Positions 50,968-59,370 of a DNA stretch of 64,000 nucleotides are shown in pieces. Below the pieces are notes generated by a model, which did no database searches, was not told the DNA's origin, and was given only the letters and a program-made list of their open reading frames with translations. The first letter of the stretch is position 1. Each line of letters opens with the position of its first letter. Origin of the DNA: Candidatus Schekmanbacteria bacterium RIFCSPLOWO2_02_FULL_38_14 (lineage in GTDB: Bacteria > Schekmanbacteria > GWA2-38-11). The translations under genes and the position numbers were made by a program. The stretch lies in NCBI GenBank assembly GCA_001790855.1, contig MGDH01000008.1:14990-78989 (forward strand), in the 5' to 3' direction.

Positions 50968-52315
50968 GAAGAATTTTTCTATGAACTCACAAAACAAAGA
51001 AGTAAAAAGAAAGAAAACCCTCGGCATAGTTATCCTTGAGGGCTTAACTCTTTTAAATTTCTATGCTCTCTTCTGGTGCTCAATGGTTATGTTAATAGGA
51101 ATTACTTGTGTCGCAGTAATCCAACCGATATTTTTAAAGGAGGTAATCAAAGTACCCCAGCAGCATTTTGGAAAAATAAATGCTAATCTTCTCTTATTAA
51201 AAGAGATTGCAGTAATACTGTTTTTAGGAATCGCAGGAGCCTTGTCTGATAAATATGGAAGAAAGATTCTGATGACCTTAGGGCTTTTAGTCTCTGGATT
51301 ACTTTTCATCGTTTTTGGATATGCTGATCACATCGGAAGAGCTACAGATACTAATTCCCTTATATGGGTTTTCATCATGAGATTTTTTTATGCTGTTACG
51401 TTAACATTTGCATGGCCTCAGGTCTTTACTATATTAGGTGACTATACTGAACATGAGAGCAGAGGAAAAGGAAATGCTATTATTGGCATTATGGCAGGTA
51501 TTGGGGCCATGCTCACCTTTATACTTATTTCTAAAATTCCTGAAAAATTTGGCATCCTTGCAGGATTTTATATCTGTGGAGGATTATTAATTTTTACAGC
51601 TCTTGTTTCTCATTTCGGAATTGTTGATAGACTCCCCAAAGATATTTCCAAACGGAAAAAAACTATTGAAATCTTAAAAGAAGCAATGGATGCTTTAAAA
51701 ATCTCTCCCGGACTAAAGCTTTCTTATGCTGCTTCATTTATTTCAAGAGCCACTGTTGGAATTCTAGGGACTTTTATGATGACATGGGTGGTAAAAGTTG
51801 CTTCTGATTCAAACATGGATAGCCATAAAGCAACTGCTGTTGGCGGTATGGTAATCGGGATATCCGCAATGGCTGGACTGGTTACTGCTCCTTTTTGGGG
51901 AATATTGAGTGATAAGTGGGGAAGAATGCCTGCTCTTACTTTAAGTCTCTTTCTTACTGGTTTAGGTTTTGTTCTTATGGGATTTGTAGTTAACCCTTTT
52001 TCAGGATTAACCAAGTTATGTATCATATTTTGTGGAATTGGGCAGATTGGTCTAATGATAGTTTCAACTACTTTAGCAATAGACCTTTCTCCTCCAAAAG
52101 TTCTTGGTTCTGTCCTTGGAGGATTTAATACCTTGGGAGCGTTAGGCATTTTTGTTATAGGTACAATAGGAGGTTTTCTGTTTGATGAGGTTTCCTATGT
52201 AGCACCTTTTGTTCTAACTGGAGCAGTTAGTTTTGTTGTCTTATTATGGGCTATACTTGTCTACAATAAAGTCCCAAAAATTACTGGAAAAAGCAGCGGA
52301 GTTTCTGCTCATTAA
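50948..52315 (+). CDS. major facilitator superfamily transporter (tandem copy 2)
   Basis: A 455-residue MFS transporter, paralogue of the gene just upstream: matching 'GIVILEGLTLLNFYALF', 'GIAGALSDKYGRKILMTLGLL', 'AWPQVFTILGDYTEHESRGKGNA', 'FWGILSDKWGRMPALTLS' and 'LSPPKVLGSVLGGFNTLG'. It has about 12 helices. Start is the first ATG; two later in-frame ATGs (50954 and 50981) are possible. The 20 bp overlap suggests coupled translation and perhaps a heteromeric or paired function. Confidence 0.87.
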   Translation: MGMKFLEKNFSMNSQNKEVKRKKTLGIVILEGLTLLNFYALFWCSMVMLIGITCVAVIQPIFLKEVIKVPQQHFGKINANLLLLKEIAVILFLGIAGALSDKYGRKILMTLGLLVSGLLFIVFGYADHIGRATDTNSLIWVFIMRFFYAVTLTFAWPQVFTILGDYTEHESRGKGNAIIGIMAGIGAMLTFILISKIPEKFGILAGFYICGGLLIFTALVSHFGIVDRLPKDISKRKKTIEILKEAMDALKISPGLKLSYAASFISRATVGILGTFMMTWVVKVASDSNMDSHKATAVGGMVIGISAMAGLVTAPFWGILSDKWGRMPALTLSLFLTGLGFVLMGFVVNPFSGLTKLCIIFCGIGQIGLMIVSTTLAIDLSPPKVLGSVLGGFNTLGALGIFVIGTIGGFLFDEVSYVAPFVLTGAVSFVVLLWAILVYNKVPKITGKSSGVSAH

Positions 52316-52366
52316 ATAAAAATTTGCTGCCAGCAGATTACAGAAAATTCAATTCTGAAGTTTGGA

Positions 52367-53617
52367 TTACGGATACAATCCTCTCTGCCTTTTTGCCTCT
52401 GCGACCCTTCCAATGCCAATCATCAAGGCAGCAGTACGTGTATCACACTTTTTCTCTTTTGTTATTTTTAAAACTTCGTTGAAGGACTTTGAGAGAAGTT
52501 CTTTTACTTCATGGATTACTCTTTCCTGCGACCAGAAAAAACTCTGAAGGTCCTGCACCCATTCAAAATATGAAACTGTGACGCCTCCTGAATTTGCAAG
52601 TATGTCAGGGATAACAAAAATACCTTTATCCTGCAATATCGGGTCTGCATCAAGTGTAGTTGGTCCATTAGCCCCTTCAGCAAGGATTTTGCATTTTAAG
52701 CGGCTGGCATTTTTACTTGTAATTACCCTGGCAACGGCTGATGGTGCAAGGACATCACACCGGACCTCGAGCAATTCTTCATTTGTAATGGAATCTCCGC
52801 CTTTAAAACCTTTTATTTTCCCGGTTTCTTTCATATGGTTTAGCAGCGCATCAATATCGATTCCTTTTGAATTATAGACCCCGCCTGCAACATCGGTAAT
52901 TGCAATTACATCCCAGTTTTTCCTCTTTGCTATTATGCCAATAGATGAACCGACATTGCCAAATCCCTGAATTGCCAGAGTTAATTTTTCCTTTTTAAGC
53001 CCTATTACTTTTTTTGCCTCATCTATCATATGTATTATTCCGCCACCAGTTGCCATTTTTCTTGCTGCGGAACCTCCAAGAAGCAGTGTTTTGCCGGTTA
53101 CGACTCCGGGAATTGTATAGCCTTTTTGCATGCTGTAGGTGTCCATAATCCATGCCATTATTCTTTCATCCGTTCCCATATCAGGAGCAGGAATATCTCT
53201 CTCAGGACCTATTATCATCATTATCTCCGTTGTATATCTTCTGGTAAGGTGCTCAAGCTCATTTTCAGACATTTTGGTCGGGTCGCAGGCAATTCCGCCT
53301 TTTGCTCCTCCATAAGGAAGTCCGATAAGTGCGCATTTCCATGACATCCACATTGCAAGAGCTGCAACTTCACCAAGGTTTACTTCAGGATGGTACCTCA
53401 GTCCGCCTTTTGTTGGTCCCATTGTCATGTTGTGCTGTACCCTGTAACCTACAAACATTTTGGTCTCACCGCTATCCATTCGGACAGGAATAGATACAAC
53501 CAGTGCCCTCCTTGGCAGCCTCAGCCTTTCAAAAACTCCTTGTTCCAAGCCTATTTTTTCAGCGATATTTTCAAGCTGCTTTACTGCCATATCAAACATA
53601 GGACTTTTGTATTCCAT
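52367..53617 (-). CDS. Glu/Leu/Phe/Val dehydrogenase (glutamate dehydrogenase)
   Basis: Reversible oxidative deamination of glutamate to 2-oxoglutarate and ammonia. The 416 residues match the family length. The dimerisation domain has 'GYRVQHNMTMGPTKGGLRYHPEV' and the catalytic-lysine stretch 'GLPYGGAKGGIACDP'. The Rossmann domain has 'LAIQGFGNVGSSIG' (GxGxxG). The C-terminal 'ILANSGGVTVSYFEWVQ' is usual. Start at an ATG preceded by GAGAGGGGAAAA, eleven codons after a longer frame's start. Coenzyme preference (NAD or NADP) is not clear by eye. Confidence 0.94.
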   Translation of the reverse strand: MEYKSPMFDMAVKQLENIAEKIGLEQGVFERLRLPRRALVVSIPVRMDSGETKMFVGYRVQHNMTMGPTKGGLRYHPEVNLGEVAALAMWMSWKCALIGLPYGGAKGGIACDPTKMSENELEHLTRRYTTEIMMIIGPERDIPAPDMGTDERIMAWIMDTYSMQKGYTIPGVVTGKTLLLGGSAARKMATGGGIIHMIDEAKKVIGLKKEKLTLAIQGFGNVGSSIGIIAKRKNWDVIAITDVAGGVYNSKGIDIDALLNHMKETGKIKGFKGGDSITNEELLEVRCDVLAPSAVARVITSKNASRLKCKILAEGANGPTTLDADPILQDKGIFVIPDILANSGGVTVSYFEWVQDLQSFFWSQERVIHEVKELLSKSFNEVLKITKEKKCDTRTAALMIGIGRVAEAKRQRGLYP

Positions 53618-53660
53618 AAATTTTCCCCTCTCATTGAATTTTTTCTCCAAAAATTTATAA

Positions 53661-53740
53661 GTTCAAATTCCAAAATCCAAATATCAAAAGTTTTAATCAT
53701 TTGAGCTTTGGATTTTATTTGGATTTTAAACTTTGACATT
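53661..53740. repeat. dispersed AT-rich repeat (AAATTCCAAAATCCAAATATC)
   Basis: Imperfect inverted repeat: CAAATTCCAAAATCCAAAT on the left and ATTTGGATTTT on the right. Relatives lie at 60221-60255 and 63727-63838. It lies upstream of the glutamate dehydrogenase gene, between it and the nitrilase-type gene. Confidence 0.5.
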
Positions 53741-53763
53741 TGTCATTAGTTTATCTACACTTT

Positions 53764-54555
53764 TTAAACATAAGCTTTTGGTGCTCTGCACTGAAAGCAG
53801 GGAATTTTAGCCCTTGCTTTATCAATCTCATTCAAATCTATCTCTGTCTTAATCACTTCTTCCCCTTCTCCTGCTTCTTTCAGAACTTTTCCATTCGGGT
53901 CAACAATCATTGAATTTCCTGAAAGCACAAGTTTCCTGTCTCCTCCACAGCAGGCTGCGCCTATTACAAACAACTGGTTTTCTATTGCCCTTGCCTGAAG
54001 AAGTGTTCTCCAATGAGATACTCTTACCCGGGGCCACTGGGCAGGGATTACAATTATTTCAGCACCATTCAGAGCTAAAGACCTTGTCAGTTCAGGAAAT
54101 CTTATGTCAAAGCATAGAATTGTTCCAATTTTACCAGATGATGTAATCAGAACATCAGAGCTATTTCCTCTTTTAAAATACTTGTCTTCTCTGAGCAATG
54201 GGAAGAGATGGATTTTTCTGTATTTTCCAATGACTCCTTTATGAGGTTCAACTGTAAATGCAGTATTGAAAAAATATTTTCCATCTCTTTCAACCATTGA
54301 GCTGATAATTGTTGTATTATAGCTGTTGGAGATTTTTTCAAATTCTTTAATAATGAGGTTTGTACGGTCAGATGTTTGTTCTAAATTCTTATAATCATAT
54401 CCTGAATACCACATCTCAGGAAGGACAATCAAATCAGCTCCCTTTTCTGCAGCTTTCCTTACTTTTTTTAAAACACGGTTGAGATTCTGCTCAGGTCGTT
54501 CAGGTCTTATCTCAAGCTGGATAGCACAGACTACTTTTTTCTTATTTTTTAGCAT
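53764..54555 (-). CDS. carbon-nitrogen hydrolase (nitrilase superfamily)
   Basis: A 263-residue hydrolase with the Glu-Lys-Cys triad: E47 in 'LIVLPEMWYSG', K114 in 'KYRKIHLFPL' and C148 in 'GTILCFDIRFPELTRSL'. It hydrolyses a small amide. Members of this size class include omega-amidase-like and deaminated-glutathione amidase-like enzymes. A following Arg-rich 'AQWPRVRVSHWRTLLQARAIENQ' supports the same branch. It lies about 110 bp upstream of a repeat-rich stretch and near glutamate dehydrogenase, which hints at nitrogen metabolism (inference). Confidence 0.92.
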   Translation of the reverse strand: MLKNKKKVVCAIQLEIRPERPEQNLNRVLKKVRKAAEKGADLIVLPEMWYSGYDYKNLEQTSDRTNLIIKEFEKISNSYNTTIISSMVERDGKYFFNTAFTVEPHKGVIGKYRKIHLFPLLREDKYFKRGNSSDVLITSSGKIGTILCFDIRFPELTRSLALNGAEIIVIPAQWPRVRVSHWRTLLQARAIENQLFVIGAACCGGDRKLVLSGNSMIVDPNGKVLKEAGEGEEVIKTEIDLNEIDKARAKIPCFQCRAPKAYV

Positions 54556-54584
54556 ATTATATTTTGATTTTTCCTAAATGCCGT

Positions 54585-54668
54585 GACAGGCGGGACGCCT
54601 GTCCTACTGCTTGAAAAACTCATCATCTTCCTTAAAAAGGAGAGTAGGACAGTTGTCTCGGCTGTCCT
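54585..54668. repeat. palindromic element
   Basis: GACAGGCG-gga-CGCCTGTC hairpin (54585-54603), and CTGTCCTACT (54599-54608) pairing with AGTAGGACAG (54643-54652), followed by a third GCTGTCC arm. It belongs to the same kind of hairpin repeat as 54758-54826. Nothing else is visible in 54556-54865, which is otherwise AT-rich. Confidence 0.6.
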
Positions 54669-54757
54669 TTGGTGTTATTTCAATCCGGGAACTAAAAACC
54701 CTATTGATTTTTTCTACAATTTCTATATTTAGAACAGATAAAAGTCAACGCAAATTG

Positions 54758-54826
54758 GAAATAGCAGGTCAGGAGACCTGCCACTACCCTGGGTAGCATA
54801 GGGTCTCCTGACCCGATGTCTATTTC
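54758..54826. repeat. 69-bp palindromic element with internal hairpins
   Basis: Outer arms GAAATAG (54758-54764) and CTATTTC (54820-54826). Inside are GCAGGTC-agga-GACCTGC, CTACCC-t-GGGTAG and GGGTC-tcct-GACCC. The design equals that of the 74-bp element at 7320-7393: terminal inverted repeats with internal 'GGTCTnnnAGACC'-type hairpins. Confidence 0.65.
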
Positions 54827-54865
54827 TATTATTCTTAGTACCTTATATAAATATGAGTGTTTTAT

Positions 54866-55795
54866 ATGTATTTAGGTTTAGATTTTCTACTCTCTGACAA
54901 AAAAGAAATATTCCTCTCTGAAGTCAATATTGGACTTCCTGGCGGTGCTTTTGAGTATGATATAGCTCATAAAGCTGTTTTTAGCAGAAAAGTAGATGTT
55001 TTTGAGAAAATAGAAGAAATCTCTCAGAGAAATTTCAGGAAAAGCTTCAGGGATTATATACATTCGCTGCCTTTCAGAAAAGAACTTAAAGAGTTTAAGT
55101 TCTTTATGGACAGGGAAATCACAACGCCTTTAAAACTTCATCCTGTTTTGAGGCTTGAAGACAAATGGATTCAGTATAATCTCCTGAGCAAAAAAATTGG
55201 CATGCCCTATACCGAGCTTTTTGATTTTTCTGATAAAGAGCAGATTGAAAGGCTTCTCAGCAGATTTGGTGCTGTAGCCTTAAAAAAGAGAACAGGAAGA
55301 TGGGGAAAGGGATTTGAAGTTTTAAAAGACAGGAAACTGTCTGGAGCCATGATTGACATACCTTATCTGGCTCAGGAGTATGTTACTTCAAAAACAGATA
55401 ATTACCTTTTATCCATAAGAACAGTATCCTTTGAAGGCGAGTTTGTGTGCATGAGCGGTGACCTTTCTGAATCTCACGATTCAAAATGGCGTTACATTGT
55501 TTTTATCAAAGCAGGAGAAAAGGTTTTATTGGAGAATAAGAATTTTGAAATCATAGATTTTGAGGAAATGTCATGGGAAGGAAAGATATGGTATGATGGA
55601 AAAATACCTGAGCATCAGAGGCTGAATCTTGTTGGCGACAAGGTCGCAAAGACATTTCTTTTATTGCCAAATGATATAATTGAAGGAATAAAAAAGATAA
55701 CTGAAGATGTTGGAAAAATTTATATGAATCTGGATTTTTCAGAGCTTCCTGAGGCATGGTTTGAACAGAAAATAAAAGGTAAAAACAAAAAATAA
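54866..55795 (+). CDS. ATP-grasp-like protein
   Basis: A 309-residue protein of an uncertain ATP-grasp-like kind. 'SEVNIGLPGGAFEYDIAHKAVF' near the N-terminus and 'VALKKRTGRWGKGFEVLKD' in the middle (about 140-160) resemble ATP-grasp ligase segments, with 'YLAQEYV' further on. The N-terminus 'MYLGLDFLLSDKKEIFLSEVN' looks like the C-terminal end of an ATP-grasp domain in other proteins, so it may be permuted or shortened at its 5' side. GTG 54857 is an alternative start. The gene begins soon after the palindromic elements at 54585-54826. Confidence 0.55.
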   Translation: MYLGLDFLLSDKKEIFLSEVNIGLPGGAFEYDIAHKAVFSRKVDVFEKIEEISQRNFRKSFRDYIHSLPFRKELKEFKFFMDREITTPLKLHPVLRLEDKWIQYNLLSKKIGMPYTELFDFSDKEQIERLLSRFGAVALKKRTGRWGKGFEVLKDRKLSGAMIDIPYLAQEYVTSKTDNYLLSIRTVSFEGEFVCMSGDLSESHDSKWRYIVFIKAGEKVLLENKNFEIIDFEEMSWEGKIWYDGKIPEHQRLNLVGDKVAKTFLLLPNDIIEGIKKITEDVGKIYMNLDFSELPEAWFEQKIKGKNKK

Positions 55796-55819
55796 ATTTG
55801 TAATTTTGGCTTTTGTATT

Positions 55820-56683
55820 TTACATGCTCAAAAATAAGTAAACTTCTTCAGCTCTCATTTTAATTACTTCTTTTATTGAATACCTCTCCAAAGTTTTTTT
55901 TGCAGCTTTGTATCCGAGATAATAATCTTCCCTGCCGGGAGAATCCTTTGTTAAGGATGATTTCCTGTAGAGCCTGAAAAGGTTTCCTTTGGTATTTTTA
56001 ATCTTGTCAATTCTGTTATAAATTTCATCAAAATGCTCTTCGCACCACATGTATGCAGGCTTTCCATAGAAAAGGTATTCCCAAGGTGGAAGATTTGGGA
56101 AAAGGCATTCTGAAAAAGCAGTTGCAATCCCCTCGCCCATTGAGTGTTCAATGAAAGGGGTAATAGACAGCAATCTGAGGTGATTCATCTTAATATTTCC
56201 TTTGTATGCTTTCATAACTTCGGGAGAGGTATCTCTTGCTGCGTGGGCAAGTTCGTGTGCTGTGACAAGGTCGAAATATTCTTTTTTTCCCGCAGGGTAA
56301 TCAAGCCCAATGTAGATATGGGGGATTCCATTGTGATAAACTGTCACACCATCTACAATTCCGCGAAGGGTGAAGAAGAGGTTTATCCGCGCAGAGATTT
56401 TTCTATCAAGGAGAGTTTCAGCTTTCTTTAAAGTTTTAAAAACCCTTTCAGGATATTTCCATTCATTTAGCTTTTTAAAAATATCTTTATAAAAGTTGAG
56501 GTCAGTTTTTTCAAAAAGAGATTTTATTCCTACATTCCAAAGAAAGTTTAATTTCAGAAGCGGCGACAGATTCTCTTTGTTAGGTTCAAAATAAAGTTTC
56601 TTAAAATCCTTCCAGTTATTCTTGTAACCCGAGCTTTCACAAAATTTTCTAAAATCTTCTATAAGGTTAATAATTTCAGCCAT
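55820..56683 (-). CDS. predicted zinc metallopeptidase (HExxH)
   Basis: A 287-residue protein with a gluzincin-like zinc site: 'VTAHELAHAARD' (HExxH) near residue 141, followed by 'GEGIATAFSECLF' (third-ligand Glu region) and 'YYLGYKAAKKTLE'. The pattern resembles DUF2268-type predicted proteases. No signal peptide is visible, so it is likely cytoplasmic. The next minus-strand gene upstream lies 43 bp away. Function is unknown beyond likely peptidase activity. Confidence 0.65.
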   Translation of the reverse strand: MAEIINLIEDFRKFCESSGYKNNWKDFKKLYFEPNKENLSPLLKLNFLWNVGIKSLFEKTDLNFYKDIFKKLNEWKYPERVFKTLKKAETLLDRKISARINLFFTLRGIVDGVTVYHNGIPHIYIGLDYPAGKKEYFDLVTAHELAHAARDTSPEVMKAYKGNIKMNHLRLLSITPFIEHSMGEGIATAFSECLFPNLPPWEYLFYGKPAYMWCEEHFDEIYNRIDKIKNTKGNLFRLYRKSSLTKDSPGREDYYLGYKAAKKTLERYSIKEVIKMRAEEVYLFLSM

Positions 56684-56726
56684 GGCTACATCAACTTATA
56701 ACCTATAACTTATAATTAATATTCCT

Positions 56727-57539
56727 CTACAAATCAATCAGCTTTATTTTTATCTGTTTTGAAATCTCGTTTTTCAATTTATCGCTTATTTCGTTATTAG
56801 AAAGCAATATCTCAAGGTCCTGTTTCAAAAAATTTTCAAGCAGTGAAACTGATGCTGAAAAAGGAGTCTTTGGGTTTTTGGTAAGATAGAATCTTACCTG
56901 ATAGCGGTTTTTCCATTTCTTGTGAGTAGCAATTACCTCAAGGCTACTTGAAACTGTGTTTTTTTTCTGCATAAGAGTTATAATGTCAATCTCTGTGAGG
57001 CGAGGATTCCACAAAGCTGTCTCAAGAACCATTGGTTCCTTGTCATACAGCAGGACAAGCAAAAGGTCGCGGGGCGCATTCTTTGCCATTGAGATTTTTT
57101 CGCCAAGCGGGATTTCAGGGAGTTTTTTCTGCAGAAGGTCAATTGAGATTTTCCGCAGTCCTGAGGAGATTTCCTTGCTGTTTATGAGCTTGTACAAATC
57201 TCTTTTTAAGAGAAAACCAAGAAGTGCTTTTGAAATGCCAAGCGGGGTTTTAGGGTTTTTTGCAAGGGCAGATTTTACAGAATAATGCTGGTAGAGTTCA
57301 GGGATTTCTGTGATAAGCTTTAAAACCTCTGATGGCGTTTCTTTTCTGTTTGCCAGAAACTCTGCCTCGCTTTCATCAAGGTATCCCCTCTTAATAATTA
57401 TTCCTGCTTTTTCTTCATCAAAAAGTTTTGGAACAAAGGAGAGAAGTTTTTCCTGACTGCCCTTTATAAACCTCTTTAATGACTCGTGTAGCTTCTCTGT
57501 TTCCTGAAGATGATGGTGTTTTCTGCTTTCTTTATCCAT
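56727..57539 (-). CDS. helical-repeat protein of unknown function
   Basis: A 270-residue, charged, alpha-helical protein with internal repeats: 'ALAKNPKTPLGISKALLGFLLKRDLYKLI' (about 90-118) and 'YLTKNPKTPFSASVSLLENFLKQDLEILL' (about 215-245) are related, as is the middle section 'AKNAPRDLLLVLLYDKEP'. The pattern resembles leucine-rich variant or HEAT-like repeats. No signal peptide. It is followed 43 bp later by the metallopeptidase gene. No family name is certain. Confidence 0.6.
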   Translation of the reverse strand: MDKESRKHHHLQETEKLHESLKRFIKGSQEKLLSFVPKLFDEEKAGIIIKRGYLDESEAEFLANRKETPSEVLKLITEIPELYQHYSVKSALAKNPKTPLGISKALLGFLLKRDLYKLINSKEISSGLRKISIDLLQKKLPEIPLGEKISMAKNAPRDLLLVLLYDKEPMVLETALWNPRLTEIDIITLMQKKNTVSSSLEVIATHKKWKNRYQVRFYLTKNPKTPFSASVSLLENFLKQDLEILLSNNEISDKLKNEISKQIKIKLIDL

Positions 57540-57704
57540 TAAGCATAAGCCCTTTTAAGTTATTAATAGTTGAAATAAATGCTTAAGTAAAGGATTGTTT
57601 GATTGCTTACTGATTAGTTTATAAAATATTGGATTGAAATTTAATTTTAAGAGTATAAGATACAAAAAAATATTTTTGACAAAAAATCAGGAGAGGGTTT
57701 TAAT

Positions 57705-57950
57705 ATGACAAAAATAATAGTATCCTATTGCCTCAAGCCCCAAGTTACCAAAGAAGAATATGAGAAATATTTCAGGAAAGAAAAGTATTCGCTGGTTACA
57801 TCATTCCCTTCTGTAAAATCCTTTGAATTGAATAAGGTGGTTAATGTAATGGAAGGAGAAAAAACTGCTGATTATATGGGCATTCTCGAAATTGAGAGCT
57901 TAGAGGCATATCAAAAGGACAGAGAAACAGAAAAATTTCTTGCCAGATAG
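57705..57950 (+). CDS. small REDY/EthD-like protein
   Basis: An 81-residue protein of the dimeric alpha-beta barrel type: 'TKIIVSYCLKPQVTKEEYEKYFRK', 'FPSVKSFELNKVV', 'DYMGILEIESLEAYQKDRE'. This resembles REDY/HapK-like and EthD-type small proteins. AGGAGAGGG lies upstream of the ATG. No neighbouring metabolic partner suggests a substrate. Confidence 0.6.
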   Translation: MTKIIVSYCLKPQVTKEEYEKYFRKEKYSLVTSFPSVKSFELNKVVNVMEGEKTADYMGILEIESLEAYQKDRETEKFLAR

Positions 57951-58041
57951 ATTAATTTTGCTGAACCTTCTTCAATAAGGATTTTTTGTACTGAGCGTGT
58001 AGATATAGGTTTGTGAAGCTAAAAAAGTTTTCTGAAATTAC

Positions 58042-58070
58042 TTGACAATGTTATATGTTTTACTTATTTC
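58042..58070 (+). promoter_or_regulatory. candidate sigma70-type promoter for the transaldolase gene
   Basis: TTGACA at 58042-58047, 17 bases, then TATTTC at 58065-58070. It is 39 bp upstream of the transaldolase start. The -10 is a weak match. Confidence 0.3.
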
Positions 58071-58108
58071 ATTAAACAGAAAAGGATATAAACAAACAGA
58101 GGGGAATT

Positions 58109-58756
58109 ATGAAAATATTTATTGATACTGCTGATATTAAGGCAATAAGAGAAGCTAATGAACTGGGCATAGTTGACGGGGTTACTACAAACCCTTCCTT
58201 GGTTGCAAAAGAGGGCAAGGATTTTAAGGAAATAATAAAAGAAATCTGTTCTATTGTAGATGGTCCAATAAGCGCTGAGGCTGTAAGCCTTGACTGCAAC
58301 GGAATGCTTGCAGAGGCAAGAGAATTATCAAAGATTCATAAGAATGTAGTAATAAAAATTCCAATGATAAAAGAGGGTTTAAAGGCTGTAAAGATTCTTT
58401 CAAGAGACGGAATAAAGACAAATGTTACGCTTGTTTTCTCAGCGTCTCAGGCGCTTCTTGCTGCAAAGGCAGGGGCAACATTTGTGAGTCCATTTATTGG
58501 AAGGCTTGATGATATAAGCCATGTAGGAATGGAGATAATCCATCAGATAAGAACCATATATGACAACTATGGGTTTATAACTAAAATAATAGTGGCAAGC
58601 GTTCGCAATCCGCTCCATGTTGTTGATGCTGCGCTTGCAGGGGCAGATATTGCAACAATACCTCCTGCTGTGATTGACCAGCTCTTCAAACACCCTCTGA
58701 CTGATATAGGGATTGAAAAATTTTTGTCAGACTGGGAAAAGGTTCCAAAGAAATAA
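58109..58756 (+). CDS. transaldolase/fructose-6-phosphate aldolase family protein
   Basis: A 215-residue small transaldolase (TalC/FSA-type). It begins '[36 protein letters not shown]', with the Schiff-base lysine in '[16 protein letters not shown]' (near 86), '[32 protein letters not shown]' and the C-terminal '[14 protein letters not shown]'. It transfers or cleaves three-carbon units in central carbon metabolism. GAGGGG precedes the ATG. It lies 18 bp from a zinc-ribbon gene downstream. Confidence 0.94.
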   Translation: MKIFIDTADIKAIREANELGIVDGVTTNPSLVAKEGKDFKEIIKEICSIVDGPISAEAVSLDCNGMLAEARELSKIHKNVVIKIPMIKEGLKAVKILSRDGIKTNVTLVFSASQALLAAKAGATFVSPFIGRLDDISHVGMEIIHQIRTIYDNYGFITKIIVASVRNPLHVVDAALAGADIATIPPAVIDQLFKHPLTDIGIEKFLSDWEKVPKK

Positions 58757-58774
58757 ATTCAAAGGGTAAAAGCC

Positions 58775-58999
58775 ATGCCAATATTTGAATTTCAATGCAA
58801 TGACTGTCACGAGGGATTCGAGAAGCTCGTATTTAAGCAGGATGCTCCTGTCGAATGTCCAAAGTGCAATAAAACAAATATTGTTAAAAAAATGTCTGTT
58901 TGCGGATTTTCAAGCGGTGGTAAATTCACTCCTTCATCAGGTTCTTCAGGGTGTAGCTCCTGCTCATCATCAAGCTGTTCAACCTGTAAGCCTAACTGA
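58775..58999 (+). CDS. FmdB-type zinc ribbon protein
   Basis: A 74-residue protein with zinc-ribbon cysteines at 8, 11, 28 and 31 ('FQCNDCHEGF', 'VECPKCNK'). A Ser/Gly/Cys-rich tail follows (SSGGKFTPSSGSSGCSSCSS and beyond), which is the usual FmdB/YhaP-like pattern. It is a regulator or metal-binding protein by family similarity, with no known role. It lies 18 bp after the transaldolase gene and is probably in the same transcript. Confidence 0.88.
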   Translation: MPIFEFQCNDCHEGFEKLVFKQDAPVECPKCNKTNIVKKMSVCGFSSGGKFTPSSGSSGCSSCSSSSCSTCKPN

Positions 59000-59113
59000 T
59001 GCTGTGATAAGGCATTTGAGTCTAAGTAAATCACCCTGCACGGATAAACAAAACAAGCTATTGAAAAGCTGTAGAAATAGGTCGTTACAGGCTGTTGAAA
59101 AACCTGGTTTACT

Positions 59114-59247
59114 GTCATTGCGAGGAGCAAAGCGACGAAGCAATCTCCATTTTCTCCCCCTTTAGAAAAGGGGGATAGAGGGGGATTTGAGATTGCCACG
59201 CTCCCGAAATTTATCCTGAGCATGCCGAAGGGGTCGCTCGCAATGAC
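59114..59247. repeat. GTCATTGCGAG-family repeat carrying a nested repeat, 134 bp copy
   Basis: Ends GTCATTGCGAG (59114-59124) and CTCGCAATGAC (59237-59247), with GAAGCAATCTC on the left and GAGATTGCC on the right as in the shorter copies. Its centre carries a second repeat: CCCCCTTT (59156-59163) with AAAGGGGG (59167-59174) and a trailing AGAGGGGGATTT, the same block as at 33014-33092. The 371-bp gap 59000-59370 contains this element and otherwise no gene. Confidence 0.8.
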
Positions 59248-59370
59248 AAAAAGGGAATTCTCGGTCAGCCTGTTTAGGTCTGTTTCTACAATTAAGCTCC
59301 ATTAATTATTTTTTATGGAATGATAAGATTAATTAGAAAAATGTTATTCCGTTTTTCAGGATGATAAACA

